Shown in pieces: positions 1-8,622 of a stretch of 34,855 nucleotides of DNA. The notes below the pieces were generated by a model. That model searched no databases and had not been told where the DNA came from. It was given only the letters and a program-made list of their open reading frames with translations. The stretch covers positions 1-34,855 of the forward strand of contig JAAYDI010000208.1 of assembly GCA_012729315.1 (NCBI GenBank), in the 5' to 3' direction. A program made the translations under genes and the position numbers. Numbering within the stretch: position 1 is the first letter of the stretch; each line of letters opens with the position of its first letter. The stretch is from Planctomycetaceae bacterium. Lineage in GTDB: Bacteria; Planctomycetota; Planctomycetia; Pirellulales; Pirellulaceae.

Positions 1-69
1 ATTCCTTCGTGCTTCCGTCACTCGTCATCCGAAATTCCTTCGTGCTTCCGTCACTCGTCATCCGAAATT
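1..69. repeat. 33-bp tandem repeat at the window edge, two full copies
   Basis: Positions 1-33 and 34-66 are identical 33-bp units that begin attccttcgtgc and end cgtcatccgaa. A third copy starts at 67 (att) and breaks off at the stop codon of the minus-strand gene (69-71). The array may continue to the left beyond the window. It lies in the 3' flank of the large secreted protein gene. I see no long inverted symmetry, so it is not an obvious terminator. Confidence 0.9.
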
Positions 70-3000
70 TACCAGCCTTCCAGCTGGTCCGGGCGTTGCA
101 GCGCCTGTTCGAGGTGCGCTCCCCAACGTTGCTGCTCGTCGGCCGGGCAGAGGAGGATGACCATCGTGGCGCGATCGTCGTCGATGTCCAGCCGCCACGC
201 GTCTGCGGGCAGCGGGATCGACTCGGCGACCGTCCACTTCCCCTGCACGAAATCCCCGACCAGGGCCACGCTCGCACGGTCGCGTGGCGGCAGCGCCAGG
301 GTACCTGACTCGAGCGGAGCCAGGAGCAGAGCAGATGACTGCCGCAGGTCCTGGCCGTCGAGCGCGACGAGGATCTGCTGGCCCGTGCCGCGACAGAGTT
401 CCTGCCCGGCCACCGCGGCCGTGCCGTAGGTGTGGACCATGACGACGTCCCCGGCGTTGGTGGTGACGGCCAATCCTGGCCAGCCCTGTCGAGTATTCAG
501 CTGCACGCGGCCCGCCGGTGTGTCCAATGCCACCTGCTGCGCTGCCGGACCGGACTCGGTATGGAACACCACGTATGCCGCGCCGCGGGCCGTGGGCTGC
601 CGCATGACGTGCAGCCACGGCACGTTCGGCTCCACGGGCAGCGCCGCCACTTTGCATTCCCGCACGAGCGCCGCATAGAGATGGCGGCGCAGCGTCATCG
701 CGGCGTCATCCGGCGCCAGCTCGAGCGGGTCGGTGCAGTAGTAGACAGTGCCCTGGCCCAGTGGCTGGCGCACCAGAACCGCCCGCCCCTGGTCGTCCCG
801 TCCCAGCACGTCTCCCCGCACGTCTTCCAGTTCCACACAGGGGCGCACGGCCCCGGCAAAGGTGCCTCCGAGCGTGAACTGGGCCGGTCGGTCCGTCGCC
901 GTATCGCGGCGCAGATTGTCGTACTGGCGTGCCCCCAAACGCACCCCCGCCAACTCGCTCAACCGGTCGGCGCGCGTCAGTTGCCGATTCTCGTCGTACG
1001 ACAGGTCCCCCGTCACCAGGAGCGTGCCGCCTTGGGCGACCCACGCGCGGAGCTGTGCAACCGTCTGATCGCGCGCCGTGAACGGACTCGGATAGATCAT
1101 CAGCCGGGTGGACGCGGGAATGTGCTGCAGGTGATCGTCGTCCAAGCAACCAAACGGCACGTGCAGGGCGAGCAGGTCGGCGCAAGCGCGATTCACAACG
1201 GCTTCGCCGCTCCGCCCGTCGTTGCCCAGACGCAGCTGGTTGGCCAGCACCACCAGCACCTCCGGGGGCTGGTATTGCGGCGTCAGGAAACGCCATGCCA
1301 GCGACTGGTTGCGGTGTACATACGCGACATCCTTGGGCACCAGCTGGTTCGGGTAGAAGAGGCCCCAGGGAAACACGTTGGCGTCCCCGTCGCGCAGACA
1401 CCAGTTTTGGACCTTGGAGCAGCCGAGCCCCAAACCGTAGTGCGCGATGGCCGCGAACAGCTGCCGCTGCTGTGTCTCCGTGCGGCGGATGTGGTATCCC
1501 CACGCGCCGTTTGACTCCTCCCATGCCGGATGCGTCTTGACGCCATATTCACCCAGACTCACCCCTTTTCCCCGCGCACGCAGATCCACAAAACAGATCC
1601 GCCACGGCAGATGTTCCAGGTCGGCGTGGGGCAGATCGAAGTAGCCGATGTTGGAAACATCCTGCGCGTCGATCGTCAACGGCAGGTCGATCCCTTCCGA
1701 CGGTCGCGCGTAGTACTCGGAGGTCGTCGGATGGTCCAGATCGACCGACCGCACGGCGGCCACGTGGGAGGCGTTCCAGCGTGTGGTCAGCTGCATGAGG
1801 AAACGCACGTCGTCGATCCGCGCGCGGTCGTCCCAGAGGCCGGAATTGACCGGCGGATAGTCGATCTGGTCGAAGCTGTCGGGCAGGTCGTTCCGCCCCC
1901 ATGCCTGTCGCAATGCGTCGATCCCTCCGTACTGCGACTGCAGGAACTGCTGCCAGTCCTGCCGCACCGCGGCGGCATGCTGTGACACGTCCAACAGGTA
2001 ATCGCCGTTGATGTAGTAGAGCAATCCGGGCACGTCCCCCAGCTGCCGGGCATATTCCGCGCACAACCGGCTTTCTTCCGCCAGCCGTTCGCTGGGCACC
2101 GCCGTGTTGTGGCCGATGAGCATGCCGGGCATGAACACGAGCCCTTGGGCCTGGCACAGCTGGGCCATGGCGCGGAACTTGCGCCAGTCCTCATCGCGCA
2201 TCTGATGCCCCGGCCGCTGGTACTGCAGGTTTTCGTACAGGTTCAGCCCCACGTCGCGGGCGGCGGTGAGTTCCTCCAGCCAGGTAGCCGGATTTTCATA
2301 GGCCGCCTGGTACGTCCGCGCGTAGGTATCGGTGCCGAACAGGAACAGCGGGCGATTGTTGAGCGTGAAATAGTTGTCGACGAACCGCAGCTGCGGGCCG
2401 CTCTGCAGCACCTCCGCGTCCTCCTGCACGACGCCGGTGGTCAGCTGGTCGAACGGCTTGTCATCCAGTAGCAGGCGGACGCGCAGCCGCGCTGCAGCCT
2501 GCCCGGGCGGCACCGGCCCCAACTCCGCCTCGAACGGCTCGCTGTGCCCGGCGACTACGGTCTTCGTGACGACCGCCGGGGCAGGGGAGGGGAGGGGGGA
2601 CGGCGTTTCCCACTCGAACACCACGCGCGCCACCGCGTCCGCCCGGCCGCGGTTGTCGACCTGCACGCTGGCCCGCACCGTTTCGCCCGGGCGATAGAGC
2701 GCATGATCGGTTGTGAAGTTGCGGAGAAACACTTTGCGGGCCAGGAACCGCACCGCCTGCTGCAGCACCCGCGCCGTGTCGCTGGCTCGATCCGCAAACA
2801 GATCGACATTGTCGACGCCGAAGTAGATCCAGCCGGAGCCGTCGTAGTGGCCGCCGTAGTGGAGCAGCATGGCGCCCGCAGCGCCGCGCGGCCGGCCGTA
2901 CCGGTCGCACGCTTCCAGCAGCGGGATCCACCGCGCCTGGTCGCTGCCGAGGACGCCCGAGGCCGCCCAGCCGCTGACCGGCTGCGGCCACTGCATGGCG

Positions 3001-4076
3001 GTCTGGACCACCGACTGGCCGGCCGGCGCCCGCAGCTGCACGGCGCGTTTGAGCGGATACGACGGATCGAAGATCCCGATCTGCGCGGGGGTCACCTTCA
3101 ACCCGTCGCCAGGCTCGCCCGTGGCCGTGTTGATCGGGCTCGACACCGCGTCGGTGACATCGAACAGCCGGATCTCATCGAAGAACGCCACGCCACTTTT
3201 CTGGAAGAACCCGAAGTGGACGCGGACATGATCCACGCGCAGGGAGGGGACGAAGTGGTACTCGAACGTCTGCCAGTCGGCCGGTTCCCGGATCGAGGCG
3301 AAGTCGCGGAAATCGACGAACTTCCCCTCGGCGTCGTACTGGTACAGGGCAATGTAGGCGATGCCCGGCCCGGCCAGCTGCGTGGCGCGGATCGCGCCTG
3401 AAGCCCGGTACTGCCGGCCGGGAGTCACGCGCACGGCCGCATAGTACCCGCCGCTGCCCACCCACGCGTCGTCGTGCAGCTCGACCCGCGCGCAGTGCGC
3501 CCCGCGATACGGATTGTCAGCCGACAGTACGGCATGGTCGCCCGTGCGGCGCCACCGCCCGTCGAACGCGGCGCCACCCACCGGGATCTCGGCCGCATCC
3601 TCGAACCCGCCGTTGGCGATCAGCGACTGATCGTCGCGGGTGGCCGCCGCGAGCTTCGCCGCCAGGATCTCCTCCTCACGTTCCCATCGGCCGTCGACCT
3701 GCCGCACCAGATTCTGAAAGGCGTAGCCTCCCAGCGTCACCAGGTCGCCGTCGGCCTGGAGGAACTCCAGCAACGATTCCCGCGCCGCCGAGGGGAACGT
3801 TTCGCCGTACGGCAGCACCACCAGATCGAATCGCTGCCGGCACAACACCTGCCGGTCCGCCAGTTCGGCGGCCGAGACGCGCTGCACCTGAACCCCCGCA
3901 TCCTGCAGGATCTCCGCCACCACGGCCGGCGCGGCAGGACATCCGCTAACCGGCATGCCCGGCTCGTCCAGCACTGCGGCACGCGCTGCGCCGCCCGTTG
4001 CCGCCGGCTCGGGATCCGCGCCGCAAGCTACCGACGCCCACATGGCCACAATCAACAACGACGTACGGATCATCAT
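69..4076 (-). CDS. secreted GH-A/GH42-like glycoside hydrolase-family protein with carbohydrate-binding-like domain
   Basis: A 1335-residue exported protein. The start at 4076 (ATG ATG) follows GAGAGG by ten bases and opens a clear signal sequence (MMIRTSLLIVAMWASVACG). The open frame continues upstream to 4997, but only as antisense of the next gene. Residues about 80-120 look like a glutamine-amidotransferase-like fold (DLVVLPYGE). Residues about 150-312 resemble a CBM jelly roll (ANGGFED start, FFDEIRLFDV end). Residues about 560-930 look like a (beta/alpha)8 barrel of clan GH-A, nearest in style to GH42 (NNRPLFLFGTDTY, LGLGCSKVQNW). Residues about 935-1030 look like the GH42 trimerisation domain (GGTLLVTGDLSYD). 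The likely nucleophile is Glu843 (SLGEYG). The usual acid/base 'NE' site reads INGDY, with Asp692. A Pro/Ser linker near residue 492 is encoded by a G-quadruplex-type tract. Probable role: binding or cleaving a polysaccharide or galactoside outside the cytoplasm. Enzymatic activity is uncertain. Confidence 0.75.
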   Translation of the reverse strand: MMIRTSLLIVAMWASVACGADPEPAATGGAARAAVLDEPGMPVSGCPAAPAVVAEILQDAGVQVQRVSAAELADRQVLCRQRFDLVVLPYGETFPSAARESLLEFLQADGDLVTLGGYAFQNLVRQVDGRWEREEEILAAKLAAATRDDQSLIANGGFEDAAEIPVGGAAFDGRWRRTGDHAVLSADNPYRGAHCARVELHDDAWVGSGGYYAAVRVTPGRQYRASGAIRATQLAGPGIAYIALYQYDAEGKFVDFRDFASIREPADWQTFEYHFVPSLRVDHVRVHFGFFQKSGVAFFDEIRLFDVTDAVSSPINTATGEPGDGLKVTPAQIGIFDPSYPLKRAVQLRAPAGQSVVQTAMQWPQPVSGWAASGVLGSDQARWIPLLEACDRYGRPRGAAGAMLLHYGGHYDGSGWIYFGVDNVDLFADRASDTARVLQQAVRFLARKVFLRNFTTDHALYRPGETVRASVQVDNRGRADAVARVVFEWETPSPLPSPAPAVVTKTVVAGHSEPFEAELGPVPPGQAAARLRVRLLLDDKPFDQLTTGVVQEDAEVLQSGPQLRFVDNYFTLNNRPLFLFGTDTYARTYQAAYENPATWLEELTAARDVGLNLYENLQYQRPGHQMRDEDWRKFRAMAQLCQAQGLVFMPGMLIGHNTAVPSERLAEESRLCAEYARQLGDVPGLLYYINGDYLLDVSQHAAAVRQDWQQFLQSQYGGIDALRQAWGRNDLPDSFDQIDYPPVNSGLWDDRARIDDVRFLMQLTTRWNASHVAAVRSVDLDHPTTSEYYARPSEGIDLPLTIDAQDVSNIGYFDLPHADLEHLPWRICFVDLRARGKGVSLGEYGVKTHPAWEESNGAWGYHIRRTETQQRQLFAAIAHYGLGLGCSKVQNWCLRDGDANVFPWGLFYPNQLVPKDVAYVHRNQSLAWRFLTPQYQPPEVLVVLANQLRLGNDGRSGEAVVNRACADLLALHVPFGCLDDDHLQHIPASTRLMIYPSPFTARDQTVAQLRAWVAQGGTLLVTGDLSYDENRQLTRADRLSELAGVRLGARQYDNLRRDTATDRPAQFTLGGTFAGAVRPCVELEDVRGDVLGRDDQGRAVLVRQPLGQGTVYYCTDPLELAPDDAAMTLRRHLYAALVRECKVAALPVEPNVPWLHVMRQPTARGAAYVVFHTESGPAAQQVALDTPAGRVQLNTRQGWPGLAVTTNAGDVVMVHTYGTAAVAGQELCRGTGQQILVALDGQDLRQSSALLLAPLESGTLALPPRDRASVALVGDFVQGKWTVAESIPLPADAWRLDIDDDRATMVILLCPADEQQRWGAHLEQALQRPDQLEGW
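2577..2596 (+). repeat. 20-nt G-quadruplex-type tract, copy 1 (inside the GH42-like gene)
   Basis: Four G-runs (GGGG, GGGG, GGGG, GGG) are separated by one- or two-base loops, which fits the G3+N1-7 quadruplex pattern. The same 20 bases occur at 10684-10703 in an unrelated gene. Here the G-rich strand is the template strand, and the gene reads it as a Pro/Ser-rich linker (PSPLPSPAPA) between domains. Confidence 0.8.
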
Positions 4077-4173
4077 CGTGAGACATCCTCTCGTATTCGG
4101 CGGACAAAATCGGTTCCCGCTGGTTCTGGCGGGGCTCTGGCTCGGCTCGCGCACACCGGCCATGTCAGGCGTG

Positions 4174-4203
4174 TTGCACAGAGCCCGCTTTTTCGAGGAT
4201 AAT
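4174..4203 (+). promoter_or_regulatory. predicted sigma70-type promoter for the Gfo/Idh/MocA gene
   Basis: TTGCAC (4174-4179) and GATAAT (4198-4203) are separated by 18 bases. This would start transcription near 4210 and give a leader of about 45 nt before the ATG at 4254, with AAGGAG inside it. It lies in the 177-bp gap that also has to hold the promoter of the divergent secreted glycosidase-like gene. Confidence 0.5.
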
Positions 4204-4253
4204 GCCTGCGCTGTCCTGTTACCACATGGACTCCCCATAAGGAGATGACCGTT

Positions 4254-5564
4254 ATGTCTATGTCGCACGCTAGAATCTCCCGCCGCACGTTTCACCGCAC
4301 CACCGCCGCCGCGGCCGGACTGACGGCGCTGCAGGCAGGCAAGGTCTGGGGAGCCAACGAACGCATCCGGTTGGGATTCATCGGACTGGCCAATCGTGGT
4401 GGCCAGCTGCTCACGGCGTTCCTGCCGCACGCCGATATGGAAATCGTGGCCCTGTGCGACGTGGCCCAGACGACGCTCGACGCCGCCCACCAGCGGCTGG
4501 AGGGCCGGCCCGACACGTACCAGGACTTCCGCCGGATTCTCGAGCGCAAAGACGTCGACGCCGTCGTCATCGCCACCCCCGACCACTGGCATGCGCTGCA
4601 GACGATCCACGCCTGCGCAGCGGGCAAGGACGTGTACGTGGAAAAACCGGTCTCGCTGACCGTGGTGGAAGGACGCCAGATGGTGGAGGCGGCCCGCCGC
4701 CACGACCGGATCGTGCAGGTCGGCATGCAACGCCGCTCCAGCCAGCTCTATGCGCAAGCAGTGCAGATGGTCCAGTCCGGCACCATCGGGAAGGTGACGG
4801 TCACACGCAGCTACCATCGCAGCAACATGTTCCCGCTCGGCATCGGCAAGGCCGCGCCCGGCGCGCCGCCCGCTGATTTCGACTGGGATATGTGGCTCGG
4901 ACCGCGCCCGAGTCGTCCGTTTCAGGACACCATTGCGCCCTACAAGTTCCGCTGGTGGACCGAATACTGCAGCCAGATTTCCAACAATGGCGTGCACTCG
5001 CTGGATATGACCCGCTGGATCATGAACGAACTGGCCCCCACCTCGATCTGCTGTATGGGGGGGAAATACGCCCTCGAGGACGATCGCACGGAACCCGACA
5101 CGTCCCAGTCGATCTACGAATTCCCCACCGGCTGGCTGTCACTGTTCGGCATGTACGAAGCCAACGGCAATCCGACGACCGCCCGCGGAGGCTTCGTCGA
5201 GCTGCGCGGCACACAGGGGACCCTGTATGTCAGCGATCAGACCATCGAGATCGTGCCGGAACGAGGCGGCCAGTTCCAGGACCCGGCTTACCGGATGGAA
5301 CCGGTCCAGCTGACGGGCACCGATGGGGATCTGACCACGCAGCATGCCCGCAACTTCCTCGACTGCATGCGTTCCCGCGCCACTCCGAACGCCGACATCG
5401 AGGAAGGACATCGCTCGACGACCATGAGTCTGTTGAGCAAGATCTCGCTGGCCGTCCGGCAGCGTCTCGAGTGGGATCCGCAACGCGAGCAGATCACGAA
5501 CCATCCGGACGCCAATCACCTGCTGCATTACGAGTACCGCAAGCCGTGGTCGCTCGACATCTGA
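4254..5564 (+). CDS. Tat-exported Gfo/Idh/MocA-family oxidoreductase
   Basis: A 436-residue NAD(P)-dependent sugar dehydrogenase-like protein. I chose the ATG at 4254 because AAGGAG (4239-4244) sits nine bases upstream; the in-frame ATG at 4245 abuts that site. The N-terminus has a twin-arginine motif (ISRRTFHR) and an Ala-rich stretch, so export of a folded, cofactor-bound enzyme is likely. The Rossmann fold starts at IRLGFIGLANRGG, followed by the family's EKP motif (VYVEKPVSLT) and the catalytic-region N-x-G-x-H motif (NNGVHSLDMTRW). Planctomycetes have many such Tat-targeted members, and their substrates are mostly unknown. Its divergent neighbour is a secreted glycosidase-like protein, which suggests periplasmic sugar or glycoside metabolism; that link is inference. 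The family call is firm and the substrate is unknown. Confidence 0.93.
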   Translation: MSMSHARISRRTFHRTTAAAAGLTALQAGKVWGANERIRLGFIGLANRGGQLLTAFLPHADMEIVALCDVAQTTLDAAHQRLEGRPDTYQDFRRILERKDVDAVVIATPDHWHALQTIHACAAGKDVYVEKPVSLTVVEGRQMVEAARRHDRIVQVGMQRRSSQLYAQAVQMVQSGTIGKVTVTRSYHRSNMFPLGIGKAAPGAPPADFDWDMWLGPRPSRPFQDTIAPYKFRWWTEYCSQISNNGVHSLDMTRWIMNELAPTSICCMGGKYALEDDRTEPDTSQSIYEFPTGWLSLFGMYEANGNPTTARGGFVELRGTQGTLYVSDQTIEIVPERGGQFQDPAYRMEPVQLTGTDGDLTTQHARNFLDCMRSRATPNADIEEGHRSTTMSLLSKISLAVRQRLEWDPQREQITNHPDANHLLHYEYRKPWSLDI

Positions 5565-5871
5565 GTCGGGGGGGCGGAGCGGGCAGACAGACCGGGTGCG
5601 GCGCGCCGCACACCGGAAGGTAAGCGTCATAATCTCACCAGCTTACCTGGCACGCAAACGGGCCGACTGCGTGTCGGGCTGTGGGTCCAGTTTCTGTGGA
5701 TTGCGGCAATTCGAGTTGCCGATTGTACCAAAGACTTGCATTGTTCCGCTTATGCGGATCCCACCGAATTCCGGCATTGTGCCGGCAGACCCGCAGCCCA
5801 TCCGAACGCAGCCACCTGCCGTTCGCAGCCTGCATCATTGGCTGTTAACCATCCACAGCCAGGGGGTAATC
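5565..5871. other. intergenic gap (307 bp) before the outer-membrane factor gene
   Basis: No credible gene is visible. The gap holds a GC-rich hairpin at 5592-5616 just after the oxidoreductase stop. A more AT-rich stretch at about 5690-5770 could contain the promoter of the next gene, but I cannot identify clear -35 and -10 boxes. A short inverted repeat (GGCAA ttcgag TTGCC) lies near 5705-5720. Confidence 0.5.
5592..5616. terminator. GC-rich hairpin after the oxidoreductase gene
   Basis: A 16-bp palindrome (GTGCGGCGCGCCGCAC, 5596-5611) is extended by a CCGG/CCGG pair with one bulged A, giving about 12 base pairs. It starts 28 bases after the stop at 5564. No T-tract follows, so termination, if any, would be weak or factor-assisted. 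A protein-binding palindrome is an alternative. Confidence 0.4.
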
Positions 5872-7512
5872 ATGTCTGCATCGTTAACTGTCCGGGACAA
5901 CGTACGACCGTCTCAGCTGGCACCTGCCATGCCGCTGCCGCACCGGCGGCGGGGAGGCAGGTTGGTGTTGTCGCTGGCCTTGGTGGTGTTCGCGAGCGGT
6001 TGCGGCTCGATCAGCAACTGGTACCACAACGGCTTCAAAGTCGGTCCGAACTATGGCCGCCCGGCTGCGCCGATAGCCGATGCGTGGCTGGACGCTTACG
6101 ACCAGCGCGTACAGAGCGAGCTGCCGGACAACCCGCAGTGGTGGCTCGTGTTCGACGACCCGAAGCTGAACGAGCTGGTGCAGACGATGTACGACCAGAA
6201 CCTGACACTGCGCGCGGCGGGCATGCGTGTGATGCAGGCCCGCGCGATGCGCGGCGTTGCGGTGGGAGGGTTGTTCCCGCAGATGCAGGAAGGGTTCGGG
6301 GCGTACAACCGGCAGCAGCTCAGTACAACCACGGCCGGCATCGGCAAGCTGATCGGAGAGGGACTGCCGATCAACCGCCAGTACGACACGTGGACGGCCG
6401 GTTTCGACGCCTACTGGGAACTGGACATCTGGGGTAAGTTCCGCCGCAACATCGAGGCGGCCGATGCGGAACTGGAGGCGTCGATCGAGGACTACGACGC
6501 GATCCTGGTATCGCTGCTGGCCGAAACCGCGGCGACGTACGTCGAGTACCGGACGGCCCAGGAGGCGCTCGGTTACGCCCGGGCGAACGTGCAGACCCAG
6601 GAGGGTTCGCTGAAGATCGCCCAGGACAAGTTCGAGGGCGGCGTGTACAGCGAACTGGACGCCAAGCAGGCGCTGACCAACCTGAAGACCACGGAACAGC
6701 TCGTGCCGGCGACCGAGGCGCGCGTGCGGGATGCGAATCTCCGCCTGTGCACGCTGATGGGAGTTCCGCCGCGAGACCTGGCGCCCGAACTGGGCAACGG
6801 TCCCATTCCGGTGCCGAGCCCCGATGTGGCGCTGGGTGTGCCGGCCGATCTGCTTCGCCGGCGCCCCGACGTCCGGGCGGCCGAACGGCGCGTCGCGGCT
6901 CAGAGCGCCCGGATTGGCGTCGCCACCGCCGACCTGTTCCCGCACTTCGGCATCACCGGCTCGATCCGCGTCGACTCCGAACGGTTCAAGGATCTGTTCT
7001 CGCAGGCCAGTTCGGCCGGCATCATCAATCCGGGCTTTGCCTGGGACGTGCTCAACTACGGCCGGCTGATCAGCACGGTGCGGGCGCAGGATGCCCGCTT
7101 CCAGGAACTGGCATACCAGTACCAGCAGCTGGTCTTGTCCGCCAATGCGGAGGTCGAGTCGGCGATCAACAACTTCCTGAACGCCCAGGAGCAGCTCAAG
7201 GCGGCCGAGGAGGCCGTGGCGGCTTCGATGCGGTCGGTGGAGATCATCGAGTTGCAGTCTGAGAAAGGGGCGGTGGACATGAACCGCGTGTTCACCCTGC
7301 AGAGAGCGCTGGTGCAGGACCAGGAGCGGCTGGCTGCCACACGCGGCAAGGTCGCCCTGTATCTGATCGCAGCCTACAAGGCCATCGGCGGCGGCTGGGA
7401 AATCCGCACCGGCGTCGGCACGCTGGCTGCCACGGTCCCGCCCATGGCCGAGCCGGCCGAGGCTGCTCCGCTGCCCACCGACACCGTGCCGACCCCGGCC
7501 GGCACCATGTAG
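5872..7512 (+). CDS. TolC/NodT-family outer-membrane efflux lipoprotein
   Basis: A 546-residue outer-membrane factor, the trimeric exit duct of tripartite RND, ABC or MFS exporters. The ATG at 5872 follows AGGGGG by five bases. The in-frame stretch upstream to 5596 lacks coding character. A basic N-terminal region (HRRRGGR) leads into a hydrophobic segment ending in a lipobox (FASGC), so the mature protein should be a lipoprotein. The NodT-type VGPNYGRP follows, then two long helical OEP repeats. These include WWLVFDDPKLNELV, the barrel-strand stretch AYWELDIWGKFRR, the hallmark LRRRPDVRAAERRVAAQ, and FAWDVLNYGRL in the second repeat. A Pro/Ala-rich tail ends the protein. No inner-membrane pump or adaptor gene is next to it, so it is an orphan duct here. 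A Cys-rich exported peptide follows after 39 bases and may be co-transcribed. Confidence 0.95.
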   Translation: MSASLTVRDNVRPSQLAPAMPLPHRRRGGRLVLSLALVVFASGCGSISNWYHNGFKVGPNYGRPAAPIADAWLDAYDQRVQSELPDNPQWWLVFDDPKLNELVQTMYDQNLTLRAAGMRVMQARAMRGVAVGGLFPQMQEGFGAYNRQQLSTTTAGIGKLIGEGLPINRQYDTWTAGFDAYWELDIWGKFRRNIEAADAELEASIEDYDAILVSLLAETAATYVEYRTAQEALGYARANVQTQEGSLKIAQDKFEGGVYSELDAKQALTNLKTTEQLVPATEARVRDANLRLCTLMGVPPRDLAPELGNGPIPVPSPDVALGVPADLLRRRPDVRAAERRVAAQSARIGVATADLFPHFGITGSIRVDSERFKDLFSQASSAGIINPGFAWDVLNYGRLISTVRAQDARFQELAYQYQQLVLSANAEVESAINNFLNAQEQLKAAEEAVAASMRSVEIIELQSEKGAVDMNRVFTLQRALVQDQERLAATRGKVALYLIAAYKAIGGGWEIRTGVGTLAATVPPMAEPAEAAPLPTDTVPTPAGTM

Positions 7513-7551
7513 CAGACTCACGACGCGCCACGCGCATAGGATCGAAGAACC

Positions 7552-7917
7552 ATGTTCTGGAAAACGAAAACACCCCTCATCGTCATCGTCCTGGCCACCG
7601 TGACGCCGTCCGCCGCCTGCGCCGCAGACCACGGCCGCCTGTGGTCATGGCGTCTGTGCTGGCCCAACTGCATCCAGAAGACCTGCTGCGACGACTACTG
7701 TCCCAAGCCGCTGCCCTGTACCCCGCGCATCGGCTGCTTCGGCTGCGACGACTACCAGTACAAGTGCGCACCGTGCGTCCCGCGCATCGGCTGTTTCGGC
7801 TGCGATAACTACTGCCCGAAATGCGCCCCAGTGTGGCGGTGCGCGCCGGCCACCCACCTGAAGTGCGTCCCCACCGAGCCGCACGGTGGCCCCTGTACCT
7901 GCACCTGCGGCCGGTAG
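7552..7917 (+). CDS. small Cys-rich exported protein with internal repeat
   Basis: 121 residues. A signal peptide (FWKTKTPLIVIVLATVTPSAACA) is followed by a mature part that contains 19 cysteines in about 98 residues. Two near-identical modules are visible, PRIGCFGCDDY and PRIGCFGCDNYCPK, preceded by a related CCDDYCPKPLPC and followed by a CTCTC tail. The Cys-Asp-Tyr-Cys-Pro pattern suggests a disulfide-crosslinked or metal-binding wall protein. Similar small Cys-rich proteins are common in planctomycetes, whose envelopes are rich in crosslinked protein, but no function is established. It starts 39 bases after the outer-membrane factor gene in the same direction, with no terminator visible between them. 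The start codon is the only reasonable one, because it opens the signal peptide. The gene call is supported by the export signal and by the repeats; the function is unknown. Confidence 0.8.
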   Translation: MFWKTKTPLIVIVLATVTPSAACAADHGRLWSWRLCWPNCIQKTCCDDYCPKPLPCTPRIGCFGCDDYQYKCAPCVPRIGCFGCDNYCPKCAPVWRCAPATHLKCVPTEPHGGPCTCTCGR

Positions 7918-8622
7918 ATCTGCGCAGCCCTTATCCGGGTACCGAAAACAACCGCGGCAGGGCATCCGGGCGTGTGGCGTGTGGCACGTCCCTTGTTGGC
8001 CGTGCGACGTGGCACGCGTCGTCCCGTCTGTTCCGCACAAAAGAAGACTGTCTGAGTTTACCCGCTTCGCGGCGCACCCTGGGTAGGGAACCGTACACGA
8101 TGGGGCGGCCGAGCCGTAAGGTAGCCAACTAACCGGCGGCCGCCGAGGCCGCAACAAACCGCGCGTGGCGTACTGCGTGGCATGTGCCACAGGACGGCCG
8201 GATTCAGAGTGTCTGTTTCAGATTGGCGATTGGAGTGAGACCGAAAACAGCCGCGGTTGGACTTCCGGCGCCCGGCCGGCAATGTGCGGCTCGTGGCGGG
8301 CTCGGACAGCGCCGCTTGAAATTGTATGCAACGCTGGAGTTTTCAGTCTGCCCATGAGGTGAACAATACGTATCGCACAAACGGGTGTCACATTTTAGAA
8401 AAGCAATCGTTCACCGTTCTTCGTGGCCGAGTCGTCACCAGCGAATCTCAGCTTGGAGTCGCGGGCGTATTCCCGGTTGCTTTCAATCGAAAGCCATTTC
8501 CGTCCCAAAGACTCAGCGACCCGCCCCGTTGTATTTGACCCTGCGATGATCTGCGGCAATTGTTGAACCGGCTTCCCGTTCGCGAGATTCCGGCGTGCGT
8601 CACCGGCAGTCGCGGCGGAGGT
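7918..8622. other. 705-bp gap with no recognisable gene
   Basis: This is the longest non-coding stretch in the window, lying between the Cys-rich gene (plus) and the 3' end of apgM (minus). The part from about 8320 to 8560 is visibly poorer in G+C than its surroundings. An imperfect 17-bp direct repeat (ACCGAAAACAaCCGCGG / ACCGAAAACAgCCGCGG) occurs at 7941-7957 and 8240-8256. A 70-codon open frame at 8326-8538 (plus) shows no domain, signal peptide or clear ribosome site, and I do not call it. It could hold a decayed gene or an untranslated RNA. I see no tRNA or terminator. Confidence 0.5.

Noticed and set aside
4077-4997. N-terminal extension of the minus-strand glycosidase-like frame up to 4997
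   Set aside because: It overlaps the oxidoreductase gene antisense and lies upstream of a clear signal peptide start with a ribosome site at 4076.
5884-7632. A 582-codon minus-strand frame antisense to the outer-membrane factor gene
   Set aside because: The plus-strand protein has a lipobox and conserved OEP motifs; the antisense reading is Arg/His/Gly-rich without any recognisable feature.
8117-8132. TAAGGTAGCCAA resembles a conserved 23S rRNA stretch
   Set aside because: Only about 12 bases match and the flanks do not, so it is a chance match, not an rRNA fragment.
8326-8538. A 70-codon plus-strand frame in the 705-bp gap
   Set aside because: It has no ribosome site, signal peptide or recognisable motif, and it lies in the part of the gap with the least gene-like composition.
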